Positions 26,091 through 34,462 of a stretch of 64,000 nt of DNA are shown one piece after another. The translations under genes were made by a program, and so were the position numbers. Position 1 is the stretch's first letter; each line of letters begins with the position of its first letter. This DNA is from Pseudarthrobacter enclensis (GTDB lineage Bacteria > Actinomycetota > Actinomycetes > Actinomycetales > Micrococcaceae). Location: assembly GCF_030811655.1 (NCBI RefSeq), contig NZ_JAUSRE010000021.1:24163-88162 (forward strand). The letters are read 5' to 3'. The notes beneath the pieces are model-generated. The model was given only the letters and a program-made list of their open reading frames with translations, was not told where the DNA came from and ran no database searches.

Positions 26091-27709
26091 TGTTCGGCAG
26101 CAAGACCAAGCACCAGCGCACACCGGCCCCAACGACGAAGCTCGCCCCCGCGGTCGCCCGCCGCCCGGGCCTGCGGGGCTGGCGCGGCCGCGGACAGGGC
26201 GAAGCCGTCTACGTCACCGCCGCCGACGAATGGCGCGGCACCTCCGTCCAGGTCTGCGGTCTCTGGCCATTCGTGGGCGGGTCCGGCACCCCGATCCTGG
26301 GAGTGCCGATCGGCGTTCACACCGACACCGGAGCGCCCTTCGGGGCCGATCCCATCAGCTGGTTCATGCACGGCATGATCAACAACCCCTCCATGTTCGT
26401 CCTCGGCCTGCCGCACTATGGCAAGTCCACCCTTGTTCGGCACATCGTCCTGGGACTGGCAGGCCGGAGCATCAACCCGTTGATCCTCGGTGACCTGAAA
26501 CCGGACTACGTTGACCTGATCGAAGCCCTCGGCGGGCAGGTCATCAGCCTGGGCCCTGGCCGCGGCCACTTGAACGTCCTGGACCCCGGTGAAGCCACGG
26601 GAGCCGCCGTCAGGCTGCTCGCCTCGGCCGAGGAGCACCGGGCCAAGGCGAACCGGACCCTGAACGATCCAGAGGGCGACCAGGCCGCGGCCGCGCAGCT
26701 GCTCGCTGCAGCGGCGAAGGCGGAGAAGCTGGCCGAACAGCTGATGGCCGACTCGCACAACCGGCGCCTGAACATGATCACCGCGCTGATCACCATCGTG
26801 CGCAACGCCAAGCCCAGCGCCCACGAGGAATCCCTGATCGACCGGGCCCTGCACATCCTGGACGAACGCCTGGACCGCGTGCCCCTCATCGGGGACCTGA
26901 TCGAGGTCATCAAAGACGCCCCCGACGAGCTGCGCGCGATCGCCCTGGACCGTGGCGACATGAGCCGCTACCTCGACGCGACAGACCAGCTGCGCCAGTC
27001 GCTGTACTCCCTCGACGGCTCGGGCCGATTCTCCGACATGTTCTCCAAACCCACCGACCAGCCGATGGACCTGACCAAACCCGTGGTCTTCGACCTCTCA
27101 GGAATCTCCGACACCCAGCGAGACATCCAAGCGGCCTGCCTGCTGGCCTGCTGGTCAACAGGGTTCGCCACCGTCCAGGTCGCCCACACCCTGGCCGACG
27201 CCGGCCTGGAGCCGCGCCGCAACTACTTCGTCGTCATGGACGAACTCTGGCGGGCCCTGCGCTCCGGCGAGGGCATGGTCGACCGGGTCGACTCACTCAC
27301 CCGGCTCAACCGTACCGAAGGCGTCGGGCAGGCAATGATCACGCACACCATGAGCGACCTCGAAGCCCTGCCCACCGAATCCGAACGGATGAAAGCCCGC
27401 GGATTCGTCGAACGCTCCGGCATGGTCGTCTGCGGCGCGCTCCCCGGAGCCGAAATGGAAAAACTCAACAAAGCCGTCACCCTCTCCCGGGCCGAACAAG
27501 CCCGCCTCATCTCCTGGGCTGACCCGGGGTCATGGACCGACGTCGGCGGATCCCGCAAACGGGTCCGCCCGGGCCTGGGCAAATTCCTCTTCAAAGTCGG
27601 CGGCCGCCCCGGAATCCCCGTCGCCTTGAAGCTAACCAGCGTCGAAAAATCGCTCCACGATACAAACAAGCGCTGGACGATCAGCCGGAACGGCGAAGGG
27701 GACAACTGA
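26090..27709 (+). CDS. VirB4-like conjugation ATPase
   Basis: The product is 539 residues. Walker A is GLPHYGKST (K near residue 112) and Walker B is NYFVVMDELWRAL near residue 385. A helical insert rich in Ala/Glu lies between them. The C-terminal part has the HTMSDLEAL and ERSGMVVCGAL segments typical of VirB4/TraC ATPases. It lacks the usual N-terminal VirB4 half, which is encoded by the preceding gene. It would drive assembly of, or transport through, the type IV secretion channel at the inner membrane face. Confidence 0.88.
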   Translation: MFGSKTKHQRTPAPTTKLAPAVARRPGLRGWRGRGQGEAVYVTAADEWRGTSVQVCGLWPFVGGSGTPILGVPIGVHTDTGAPFGADPISWFMHGMINNPSMFVLGLPHYGKSTLVRHIVLGLAGRSINPLILGDLKPDYVDLIEALGGQVISLGPGRGHLNVLDPGEATGAAVRLLASAEEHRAKANRTLNDPEGDQAAAAQLLAAAAKAEKLAEQLMADSHNRRLNMITALITIVRNAKPSAHEESLIDRALHILDERLDRVPLIGDLIEVIKDAPDELRAIALDRGDMSRYLDATDQLRQSLYSLDGSGRFSDMFSKPTDQPMDLTKPVVFDLSGISDTQRDIQAACLLACWSTGFATVQVAHTLADAGLEPRRNYFVVMDELWRALRSGEGMVDRVDSLTRLNRTEGVGQAMITHTMSDLEALPTESERMKARGFVERSGMVVCGALPGAEMEKLNKAVTLSRAEQARLISWADPGSWTDVGGSRKRVRPGLGKFLFKVGGRPGIPVALKLTSVEKSLHDTNKRWTISRNGEGDN

Positions 27710-29478
27710 TGGGTGCGCCAAGCAGCGGCAAGCGTTCGGCGATGGATGGCGAAACCATCCTGCTCTGGGTCTTCATCACCGTCGTGGTGCTCGGTGTCGG
27801 CTCAGTGGCCGGTGCCGTTCACCTCGGGTCGCTCCTGTCCAAGGATGGCCAGCAGCTGCCAGTGAACCCGTTTGAACTGGTCTTCGGCCTGCTCTCGCAC
27901 AAGGTCACGTGGCCGGCGGCCGCCACCTGGGTACTGGTCAGCTTCGGCGTCCTCATCGTCGTCGTGGCCGTTCTGGTGGTCCGTGCGGTGCTGCGGAAAC
28001 GGTCCAAGCGTTCCCGGGTGGACGCCGCTGCCCCGCACATGGCCAAAGAGCGGGACCTGCGCGCTCTGAGCCTGCGCGGGGCCACTGCCACGGCCGAACG
28101 TCTCGGAGTTAAGGGCTCACCGGGTGTCCCGGTAGGCAAGACGGTTCTGGGCGGGCAGATGGTCTACGGGTCCTGGGAAGACATGCACATCGACATCTGG
28201 GGACCCAGGACGGGCAAGACCACGTCACGGGCGATCCCTGCGATCCTGGCCGCCCCGGGAGCGGCGCTGGTGACCTCAAACAAGCGGGACATCGTTGATG
28301 GAACGCGCGACGTCCGCGCCGCCGAGGGCCCGGTCTGGGTCTTCGACCCGCAGTCCGTCGCCCTCGAGGAACCCTCCTGGTGGTGGAACCCCCTGTCCTA
28401 CGTCACGGACGAGGTGAAAGCGGCACGCCTGGCAGATCACTTCGCGGCCGGCTCCCGCGGCCCGGACGCCAAAACGGACGCCTACTTCGACCCAGCCGGC
28501 CAGGATCTCCTCGCCGGGCTCCTGCTCGCCGCGGCCCTCGACGGCCGCCCGATCACACAGGTCCACACCTGGCTGACCCGTCCCGCTGAGGATGAAGCAG
28601 TGGACATCCTCAAGGCGCACGGCTTCACCCAGACCGCGAACGCCGTCGGCGGCGTCATCAACGCCCCCGAGAAACAGCGCGGCGGCGTGTACGGCACGGC
28701 ACTGCAGATGGCCTCCTGCCTCACCAACCGCCGAGTCGCGCGCTGGGTAACACCCCAAGGCGACAAGGACCAGCGGCCACAGTTCGACCCCGCGGAATTT
28801 ATCCGGTCCAAGGGGACGCTGTACAGCCTGTCCAAGGAAGGCAAAGGAACCGCGGGCCCCTTGGTCACCGCCCTGACCGTGGCCACGGTCGAAGCCGCCG
28901 AAGAACTCGCCGTCCACTCGCCCGGAGGCCGGCTGGCCACACCCATGGTCGGTGTTCTGGACGAAGCAGCCAACGTCTGCCGCTGGCGCGAACTGCCGAA
29001 CCTCTACAGCCACTACGGCTCCCGCGGCATCGTCCTGATGACCATCCTCCAGTCCTGGTCCCAAGGCGTCGAAGTGTGGGGCCGCGACGGGATGCGCAAA
29101 CTCTGGTCCGCCTCCAACATCAAGGTCTACGGCGGAGGTGTTGCCGAAGCCGAGTTCCTGAACGAGCTCGCCCAGCTGGTGGGGGAGTACCGGTACTCCA
29201 ACATGACCAGAAGCCGATCCAAACAAGGCACCTCCTACAGCCACGACGACGACCGCAAAGAACGCACCCTGGACGTCTCCGACCTGGCAGCGTTTCCTCG
29301 CGGCCGAGCCATCATGTTCGCCTCAGGCGCCCCTGCGGCGCTGCTCGAAACTGTGCCTTGGATGAGCGGTTCGCAGGCGGATGCGGTACGGGCCTCCATC
29401 GCCGCACACGATCCCGCAAGCAAGCCGGCGGCAGCGGCCGGGAACCGTTGGATCGCCGCGGGTGCCTCCAATGAGTGA
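27709..29478 (+). CDS. VirD4/TraG-type coupling protein
   Basis: The product is 589 residues from an ATG at 27709 overlapping the previous stop (TGATG). Two N-terminal transmembrane helices (about 17-38 and 71-94) precede the cytoplasmic RecA-like domain with Walker A GPRTGKTTS (K170) and Walker B MVGVLDEAAN (near 417). It also has TILQSWSQGVEVWG and the C-terminal FPRGRAIMFASGAP. This is the coupling ATPase that brings the relaxosome to the channel. Its presence makes the module a conjugation system instead of a plain secretion system, although no relaxase is in the window. Confidence 0.92.
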   Translation: MGAPSSGKRSAMDGETILLWVFITVVVLGVGSVAGAVHLGSLLSKDGQQLPVNPFELVFGLLSHKVTWPAAATWVLVSFGVLIVVVAVLVVRAVLRKRSKRSRVDAAAPHMAKERDLRALSLRGATATAERLGVKGSPGVPVGKTVLGGQMVYGSWEDMHIDIWGPRTGKTTSRAIPAILAAPGAALVTSNKRDIVDGTRDVRAAEGPVWVFDPQSVALEEPSWWWNPLSYVTDEVKAARLADHFAAGSRGPDAKTDAYFDPAGQDLLAGLLLAAALDGRPITQVHTWLTRPAEDEAVDILKAHGFTQTANAVGGVINAPEKQRGGVYGTALQMASCLTNRRVARWVTPQGDKDQRPQFDPAEFIRSKGTLYSLSKEGKGTAGPLVTALTVATVEAAEELAVHSPGGRLATPMVGVLDEAANVCRWRELPNLYSHYGSRGIVLMTILQSWSQGVEVWGRDGMRKLWSASNIKVYGGGVAEAEFLNELAQLVGEYRYSNMTRSRSKQGTSYSHDDDRKERTLDVSDLAAFPRGRAIMFASGAPAALLETVPWMSGSQADAVRASIAAHDPASKPAAAAGNRWIAAGASNE

Positions 29479-29896
29479 AGGCCTGGGGGAGTGGGACGAT
29501 GAGCTCGAGGTCACCGCACTCCCCACCGAGCCGGCCGACGAGGAGGACTCGGACGCCCCTGAGCTGTTCTACCCCAACGTCGCCGAATTCGTCAGCGGCA
29601 AGCTAGCCACCAGCTACCGCCGGCAAATCAACGTCCAAGGCGGCGTAACCTGGTGCCCGCAATGGTGGAAACACGCCGAAGCGATCAGCCGCCTCGAAGC
29701 GCTCTGGCGCGCCTGGGAATTCCTTCGCCTGGACGGCACCACTGGAATGAGCGTTTGGTGGCGCGACCACGCAGACCACCACATGTCAGTCCTGCTCTCA
29801 ACCGACGGGCCGTTCAAAGGCTGCACCCCAGACGACGGCCACCGCTCCAAACTCGCCCCCTTACCCTGCGAGGAACCGCCCGCCGGGCTGTTCTGA
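29471..29896 (+). CDS. DUF4913 domain protein, end of the transfer operon
   Basis: The product is 141 residues from an ATG at 29471 that overlaps the coupling-protein stop by eight bases. An acidic N-terminus leads into the DUF4913 region: LFYPNVAEFVSGKLATSYRR, then WCPQWWKHAEAISRLEALWR and WWRDHADHHMSVLL. DUF4913 proteins are small actinobacterial proteins, usually beside a VirD4-like gene as here. Their biochemical role is unknown. I infer a link to substrate recruitment by the coupling protein from the overlap alone. Confidence 0.82.
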   Translation: MSEGLGEWDDELEVTALPTEPADEEDSDAPELFYPNVAEFVSGKLATSYRRQINVQGGVTWCPQWWKHAEAISRLEALWRAWEFLRLDGTTGMSVWWRDHADHHMSVLLSTDGPFKGCTPDDGHRSKLAPLPCEEPPAGLF

Positions 29897-30160
29897 CCGG
29901 ATGCTATTAGCAACGCCCAAGGCGACCACGCGGGCTGTCCATAGTTGGGGTCAATCCGGGTTATCCACGGCTGGAACCGGGAGCCATCGGGAAAGCTCCC
30001 TCAACAGCGGTAGCGGTGGATAACCCATCAGGATTGTCCCCGGCTGTGGGCAGAGGCGAACCCGTCACGTATTGCAGCGCATCACGGCGACGCGCCTTGG
30101 TCTGTAAATTCAGTCCGATGCAGGGGTGGGTTCAGACGACACCGCGGAATATGTCGCCTC
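29897..30160. other. Gene-free region with an inverted pair of DnaA-box-like sites
   Basis: GGGTTATCCAC (29958-29968) and GTGGATAACCC (30016-30026) form a perfect 11-bp inverted repeat 47 bp apart, and each contains TTATCCAC, close to the DnaA box. The region ends the transfer operon and precedes the three-gene defence cassette. It could be an origin of transfer, a replication-related site or the cassette's promoter. None can be decided from sequence alone. Confidence 0.5.
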
Positions 30161-31231
30161 ATGCGTTGTAGATATGCTGATGCTATTGAGGGATTTGGGG
30201 GCCGGTTGTTAGATCAGATTGCTGTTGTGGGTTCCGGCGACGTCGATTTCAGGTTCCTTGAAACGCGGTTCGGCGGCCCCGCAGGTGCCCGAGATGCGTT
30301 CGAACGACTTGTGGCGGATATTGTTGGGATCGTTCATCCCGATGTCCAGGAGGTTCAAGCGAACCCGGGCGACTGGGGTATTGACGCCTACGTCGGCGAC
30401 CTCGGGCAAGACGGTGAAGTCCATATCTGGCAGTCAAAGTATTTCATCCACGGATTCGGTAAGACGCAGCAGGGTGATGTCCGAGACTCGTACAATGCGG
30501 CCCGCAAGGCTGCCCAGGAGAACGGCTACAAGATCGCGTCCTGGACGCTCTGCGTCCCCTGCGAACTGGATGGTCCGATGCTTACCTGGTGGGAAGGGTG
30601 GAAAAAGCGAACGTCCAAGGCCCACGACCTCACAGTGAGCCTGCAGACCGCTGGGCGGCTGCGACGCCGACTTCAGGCACCGGCCGCCGCGGGTGTTCGG
30701 AACCTCTACTTCTCACCCATATTTACGCTGCCGCAGGCACGTCCTGACCTCGAAGAGCCCCGGGGACTGGAGGAACTTGCCGATGACAGCAAATACGACG
30801 GCGCTCTCTTCGTGCTGCAGATGGACGAAGCCGGATTACCCGAAACCTTCGCTGCCCGAGAGGCGTTCTTCAACGCCGAGATCTTGGAGCGCGAGATCAC
30901 CGACAAGGGCATTCAGCCAGAAATCTCGGCGCTCTCGACGTGGCGTGTGCGGGTTTCATCGACCTGGTCGACAGCCTTCAACACGGCATGTCAGATTTCG
31001 ACGGACCGGCGCTTACCACAACTGTATAGCGAGGTATTGGAGAGGATCGAGACTAGCCATGCTCAAGAGGCCGCCAGCCTCCGGGCACACGTCCTTCATG
31101 GTGTTGGCCTTCTTCATCAAGCCGTAGACAACGGCCGCGCAGGATGGGTTCGGGACTGGCGTGACATCGCCAAAAACCACCGTGCAGCTACGTCGAACAG
31201 AACTTCCGACCCAAACAACGGCGAAGGATAA
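30161..31231 (+). CDS. ABC-3C system effector: Mrr-like PD-(D/E)XK nuclease protein
   Basis: The product is up to 356 residues. The N-terminal part has the Mrr-type restriction endonuclease core: FERLVADIVG (E49), GDWGIDAYVGDL (D75), then EVHIWQSKYF with the QxK motif (Q91, K93). A central region follows, then a C-terminal region of about 150 residues with no recognisable enzyme motif that could bind the partner proteins. It is followed by a small middle gene and an SMC-like ATPase, the order of ABC three-component (ABC-3C) conflict systems, so I infer a DNA-cutting effector. The start is uncertain: ATG 30161 has no ribosome site, and TTG 30206 and GTG 30227 are alternatives. Confidence 0.75.
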   Translation: MRCRYADAIEGFGGRLLDQIAVVGSGDVDFRFLETRFGGPAGARDAFERLVADIVGIVHPDVQEVQANPGDWGIDAYVGDLGQDGEVHIWQSKYFIHGFGKTQQGDVRDSYNAARKAAQENGYKIASWTLCVPCELDGPMLTWWEGWKKRTSKAHDLTVSLQTAGRLRRRLQAPAAAGVRNLYFSPIFTLPQARPDLEEPRGLEELADDSKYDGALFVLQMDEAGLPETFAAREAFFNAEILEREITDKGIQPEISALSTWRVRVSSTWSTAFNTACQISTDRRLPQLYSEVLERIETSHAQEAASLRAHVLHGVGLLHQAVDNGRAGWVRDWRDIAKNHRAATSNRTSDPNNGEG

Positions 31232-31236
31232 GGGGG

Positions 31237-31851
31237 ATGAGGAACGTGAGCGCCCAGGCTGCCCCCGACGATAACGCAGCATCGACACTGCGCGCGGAGA
31301 CCATACCCGCCTTTCGGATGGCCCAGATTATGCTTGTGCTGGTGGGCGCAAAGGCCCAGGGAAGCAAGTTGGATCTCGAGCGGCTTTCGGTGATTGAGTT
31401 CCTATCGGCAAACCCGTTCCTCGTGGTGGACGAAGATTCTCCTGCTTCTAATCAGCTACGGCTGCAAGGATTTGGTCGCCACTCCATCACCTACGCCTCA
31501 CCGAGCCAGCGCTTCGTTTCCCGGCGCGAACGGGTGACTTCGGACATCGCCCAACTAGTCGCTTTCGGACTTGTGCAACTCACCGTACACGAGGGGCAGA
31601 GAGTCTTCACCGTCACCGAATCGGGACAGCAAGCAGCGGACAGTCTCTACTCCGTATACGCGGACGCATACCGGCTCAGTGTTGCGACGGTTACTCCTAT
31701 TGTGATGAAGCTGTCTTCACCGAAAATGCGGGAGCGCCTCGAAACATGGCTTCGGGTAGACCCAGTCCTCTTTGACCTCTTCGACAGTCCGACAATGGAC
31801 GAGTTCGAGTCTGAAGCCTCCGGGCTCCCACCGCGCGACATGCTCTTCTAG
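31237..31851 (+). CDS. ABC-3C system middle component
   Basis: The product is 204 residues, starting 5 bp after the effector gene. It is predicted to contain a winged-helix-like region (LERLSVIEFLSANPFLV, then RRERVTSDIAQLVAFGLVQL and VFTVTESGQQAADSL), followed by a helical C-terminus with MRERLETWL. Small proteins of this size and fold between the effector and the ATPase are the middle components of ABC-3C systems. They are thought to link sensor ATPase and effector. The call rests on gene order and fold-like features; sequence identity to a named subfamily was not tested. Confidence 0.7.
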   Translation: MRNVSAQAAPDDNAASTLRAETIPAFRMAQIMLVLVGAKAQGSKLDLERLSVIEFLSANPFLVVDEDSPASNQLRLQGFGRHSITYASPSQRFVSRRERVTSDIAQLVAFGLVQLTVHEGQRVFTVTESGQQAADSLYSVYADAYRLSVATVTPIVMKLSSPKMRERLETWLRVDPVLFDLFDSPTMDEFESEASGLPPRDMLF

Positions 31852-31866
31852 GAAACGACGACGCCC

Positions 31867-33897
31867 ATGACGAATCTCCCCGCATTCAACATACGTGCCC
31901 TCCGCTTGGTCGGTCCAAAGCACTCGTACCGCGTCGATTTCACAGACCCCCATGACCAGGAGTTGGTCCGCCCGCTGTCGATTATCGCCGGCGAGATCAG
32001 CACTGGTAAGACCACCGTGCTTGAGTTCATCGACTGGTGCCTTGGCGCAAAAGAGCACCCCGAACATGATGAGGTGATAGCGAATGTAAGATCCGCTCAG
32101 CTCGCCATCGACGTCGTCGGACCGGACACTGACTCCGCCCAGTACGTCGTTGAGAGAGCGCTTGGCACGAAGACAACGAGCGCCTACCTCTACACCGGTG
32201 ACCTCGACACTATGTCTGGCACCCCAGTCCGATCCTTCACATCCGAACCCTCCGACGCAGAGTCTCTATCCCACTACCTCTTGCAACTGTGTGGCCTCAG
32301 TGGACTCCGCCTGGACCAGTCGCCGACTCAGGCAGACTCGAAAACCAACGCATTGAGCTTCAGAGACCTGCAGCCGCTTTGGTTTCTCACTAACCGGAGG
32401 CTTGACAACGGCGACCTCGCGTACGAAAGACAACCGCCTCGTTCGATCAAGCTCAACCAAGTCGTGAATATCCTATTCGGCGTATCGGACACCGAGCAGT
32501 CGACCCTTTCCCGCGCGGTGGAGGAACTCGGCGCGGAGGAACGGGAGCTCGCGCGAGCTGTCCAGACACTTCGGACGTTCATGTCAGATGCCGGGTTCAC
32601 AAGCATCAAGGACATTGACTCCGAGTCGGACCAGCTTAGAATCCGGATGGCCGAGCTCAACGCACAAAAGCGGGTTATCGACGACAACATTTCCGCCCGC
32701 GGTGACTTCACCGCCGAGCTACGGGCGAACTACGCCGAGAGCGAGAAGCAGGCACAGCGCATCCAGACCGAGCTGCGTGACCGGGACACCCTTGCACGAC
32801 GGCTTGAACCCCTGCGAGCTCAGTACGCCGATGAAATTCGTCGACTCGATCTCGTCGCTGAATCGGTGAACCTCTTTGACTCGCTAACCGTGGTGACATG
32901 CCCGGCATGCCAAAGCAAGCTCCAATCACAGCCCGAGGTCGTTGGGAGTGAGTGCTCACTGTGCCACTCCCACTTGACCACAGATATCACCGACGGCCAG
33001 AGCGTTCCCGACCTCAGCACTGAACGACGTAGTCTCGTGCGCCGCCTGAACCAGCTCCTCGCATTCACCCAGGAAGTGCGTGCAGAAGGCGACAAACTTC
33101 GGAGGGATCTGGACAACGCCAACGCAGCGGTAAGAGAGGCACAATCAGCGCTCGACCGTGTCTCCGGCGATATTATCTCGCCCTTCTTGACGCAACGCGA
33201 CGAAATCCAGCAATCACTCGGCGACACGCACGTTGAGCTAAAGACGTTGCTCCGAGCACGGCAGATGCTGCTGCAGCTGCAGCAAAAAGAAGTGGAACTC
33301 CTCAAGGCATCTGGTGCCCTTAAGGAAGCGAGAGCGCGCAAAGCGCGATACCTGCAGAATGTCACACCTCGTGATGCGACCCTTTCCACCATCAGTGAAC
33401 GACTGTTCAAGATCCTTGAAGACTTCGGTTATCCGAAAGTCAGCCTCGTTCATGTCGATAGATACCTCGTGCCGTTTGTCCGCGGACGCCGCTACGACAA
33501 GGTCGGTTCCTCTGGAGCCATGACGCTCATCGCACTCGCCTGGGAACTCGCGCTCTTCGAGTTGGCGTTCGAGCAGGGGTCAGGTCATCCCGGTTTCGTC
33601 ATCGTCGACAGCCCTCAGAAGAACCTCGTCCCGGGAGCTGTCAGCCTCCCGACTCCGCGAGGTTCGGACGATGAGGATGCGGAAGTCGACCAGTTCATCC
33701 GAGCACGCAGCCGCAACATCGTGGAAAACATCTACCGCCACGTCCAAAGCTGGCTCGCCAGGCATGCAGGCGCGCAGATCATTTTCGTCGATAACCAACC
33801 TCCGTCGACTGTCAATCAGCACATCGTGGTCCGCTACTCGCAGAACCCTGATGACCCACCGTATGGTCTCATCGAGAATGAAGACGGTCACGCTTGA
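31867..33897 (+). CDS. ABC-3C system ATPase (SMC/ABC-type with zinc ribbon)
   Basis: The product is 676 residues. Walker A is GEISTGKTT (K48), the ABC signature is GSSGAMT (from residue 547) and Walker B is GFVIVDSPQK (D581), with a final switch region around IIFVDNQPP. Long coiled coils (about 215-320 and 390-490) flank a four-cysteine zinc ribbon: C345-x2-C348 and C363-x2-C366. This is the build of the DUF3732-like/ABC-3C ATPases, where the zinc ribbon takes the place of the Rad50 hook. It should act as the sensor of invading nucleic acid or of its replication. It starts 15 bp after the middle gene, so the three genes form one operon. Confidence 0.8.
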   Translation: MTNLPAFNIRALRLVGPKHSYRVDFTDPHDQELVRPLSIIAGEISTGKTTVLEFIDWCLGAKEHPEHDEVIANVRSAQLAIDVVGPDTDSAQYVVERALGTKTTSAYLYTGDLDTMSGTPVRSFTSEPSDAESLSHYLLQLCGLSGLRLDQSPTQADSKTNALSFRDLQPLWFLTNRRLDNGDLAYERQPPRSIKLNQVVNILFGVSDTEQSTLSRAVEELGAEERELARAVQTLRTFMSDAGFTSIKDIDSESDQLRIRMAELNAQKRVIDDNISARGDFTAELRANYAESEKQAQRIQTELRDRDTLARRLEPLRAQYADEIRRLDLVAESVNLFDSLTVVTCPACQSKLQSQPEVVGSECSLCHSHLTTDITDGQSVPDLSTERRSLVRRLNQLLAFTQEVRAEGDKLRRDLDNANAAVREAQSALDRVSGDIISPFLTQRDEIQQSLGDTHVELKTLLRARQMLLQLQQKEVELLKASGALKEARARKARYLQNVTPRDATLSTISERLFKILEDFGYPKVSLVHVDRYLVPFVRGRRYDKVGSSGAMTLIALAWELALFELAFEQGSGHPGFVIVDSPQKNLVPGAVSLPTPRGSDDEDAEVDQFIRARSRNIVENIYRHVQSWLARHAGAQIIFVDNQPPSTVNQHIVVRYSQNPDDPPYGLIENEDGHA

Positions 33898-34160
33898 GGG
33901 CAGGGAAAGAGGAATTGTGCCTAGGGGTACCTTCGTAGCGGCGTCGAAACTTTCAGCTTGCCTGGCCGTCCAAGTGCCCGGAGAATGTCAGACTGGGCCC
34001 CAAGACCTGCTCAGTGCACTGTCCGAGTAGCGGCACAAAGACCCTAACCAGACAGACCTAAGGTGCCCGGCCTGACGTCAGGTTGGGGTGTGCCTGACCT
34101 CGATAAGTCCATTACGCCTTGAAACCGCCGCAGATAAGGCGTGGCGATCAACGGCTGGAT
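33898..34160. other. Gene-free region downstream of the ABC-3C operon
   Basis: No gene was seen. A perfect 12-bp palindrome, CCTGACGTCAGG, lies at 34071-34082 and could be the stem of a hairpin, although no T-run follows. The region separates the defence cassette from the small minus-strand ORF. Confidence 0.4.
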
Positions 34161-34370
34161 TCACGATTCTCGGCGGATAGTACGAACCTGCCAGCCGTCC
34201 TCCCGGCGGTATGTTCGTCCACCTCTCCCATAGGAGAGCTTGAGCCGGATGATGCCTTGATCCGAAGCCAAGTCTTCGATTACTCCAGGTCCGATGACTA
34301 GGCCGTCATCGAGCACCTCGATCTCATCACCGGGTCTGATCCCATTCCAATCGAAGATTTCGAAAGACAT
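34161..34370 (-). CDS. Small hypothetical protein
   Basis: The product is 69 residues, acidic in the first half and basic in the second (IRPGDEIEVLDDGLVIGPGV, RGGRTYRREDGWQVR). The pattern of short beta-like stretches with glycine turns suggests a small SH3-like barrel. GGAGG lies 11 bases upstream of the ATG. It stands alone and reads toward the defence cassette. The family is not recognised. Confidence 0.5.
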   Translation of the reverse strand: MSFEIFDWNGIRPGDEIEVLDDGLVIGPGVIEDLASDQGIIRLKLSYGRGGRTYRREDGWQVRTIRRES

Positions 34371-34462
34371 GGCGTTATGAAGCCTCCGTTGATTACTTCG
34401 GTAGGGACGTCTAATTCACAGGGAGTTCTTGTACCCGAAAATGATGGTAGTCGAGGCGGTGA

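Noticed and set aside
25580..26854. 424-codon minus-strand frame across the SCO6880-type and VirB4 genes
   Set aside because: Both plus-strand genes carry clear family motifs and coupled starts. The antisense frame has no domain and is due to high GC at third positions.
28276..29244. 322-codon minus-strand frame opposite the coupling-protein gene
   Set aside because: Antisense of the VirD4 gene with intact Walker motifs; no independent evidence.
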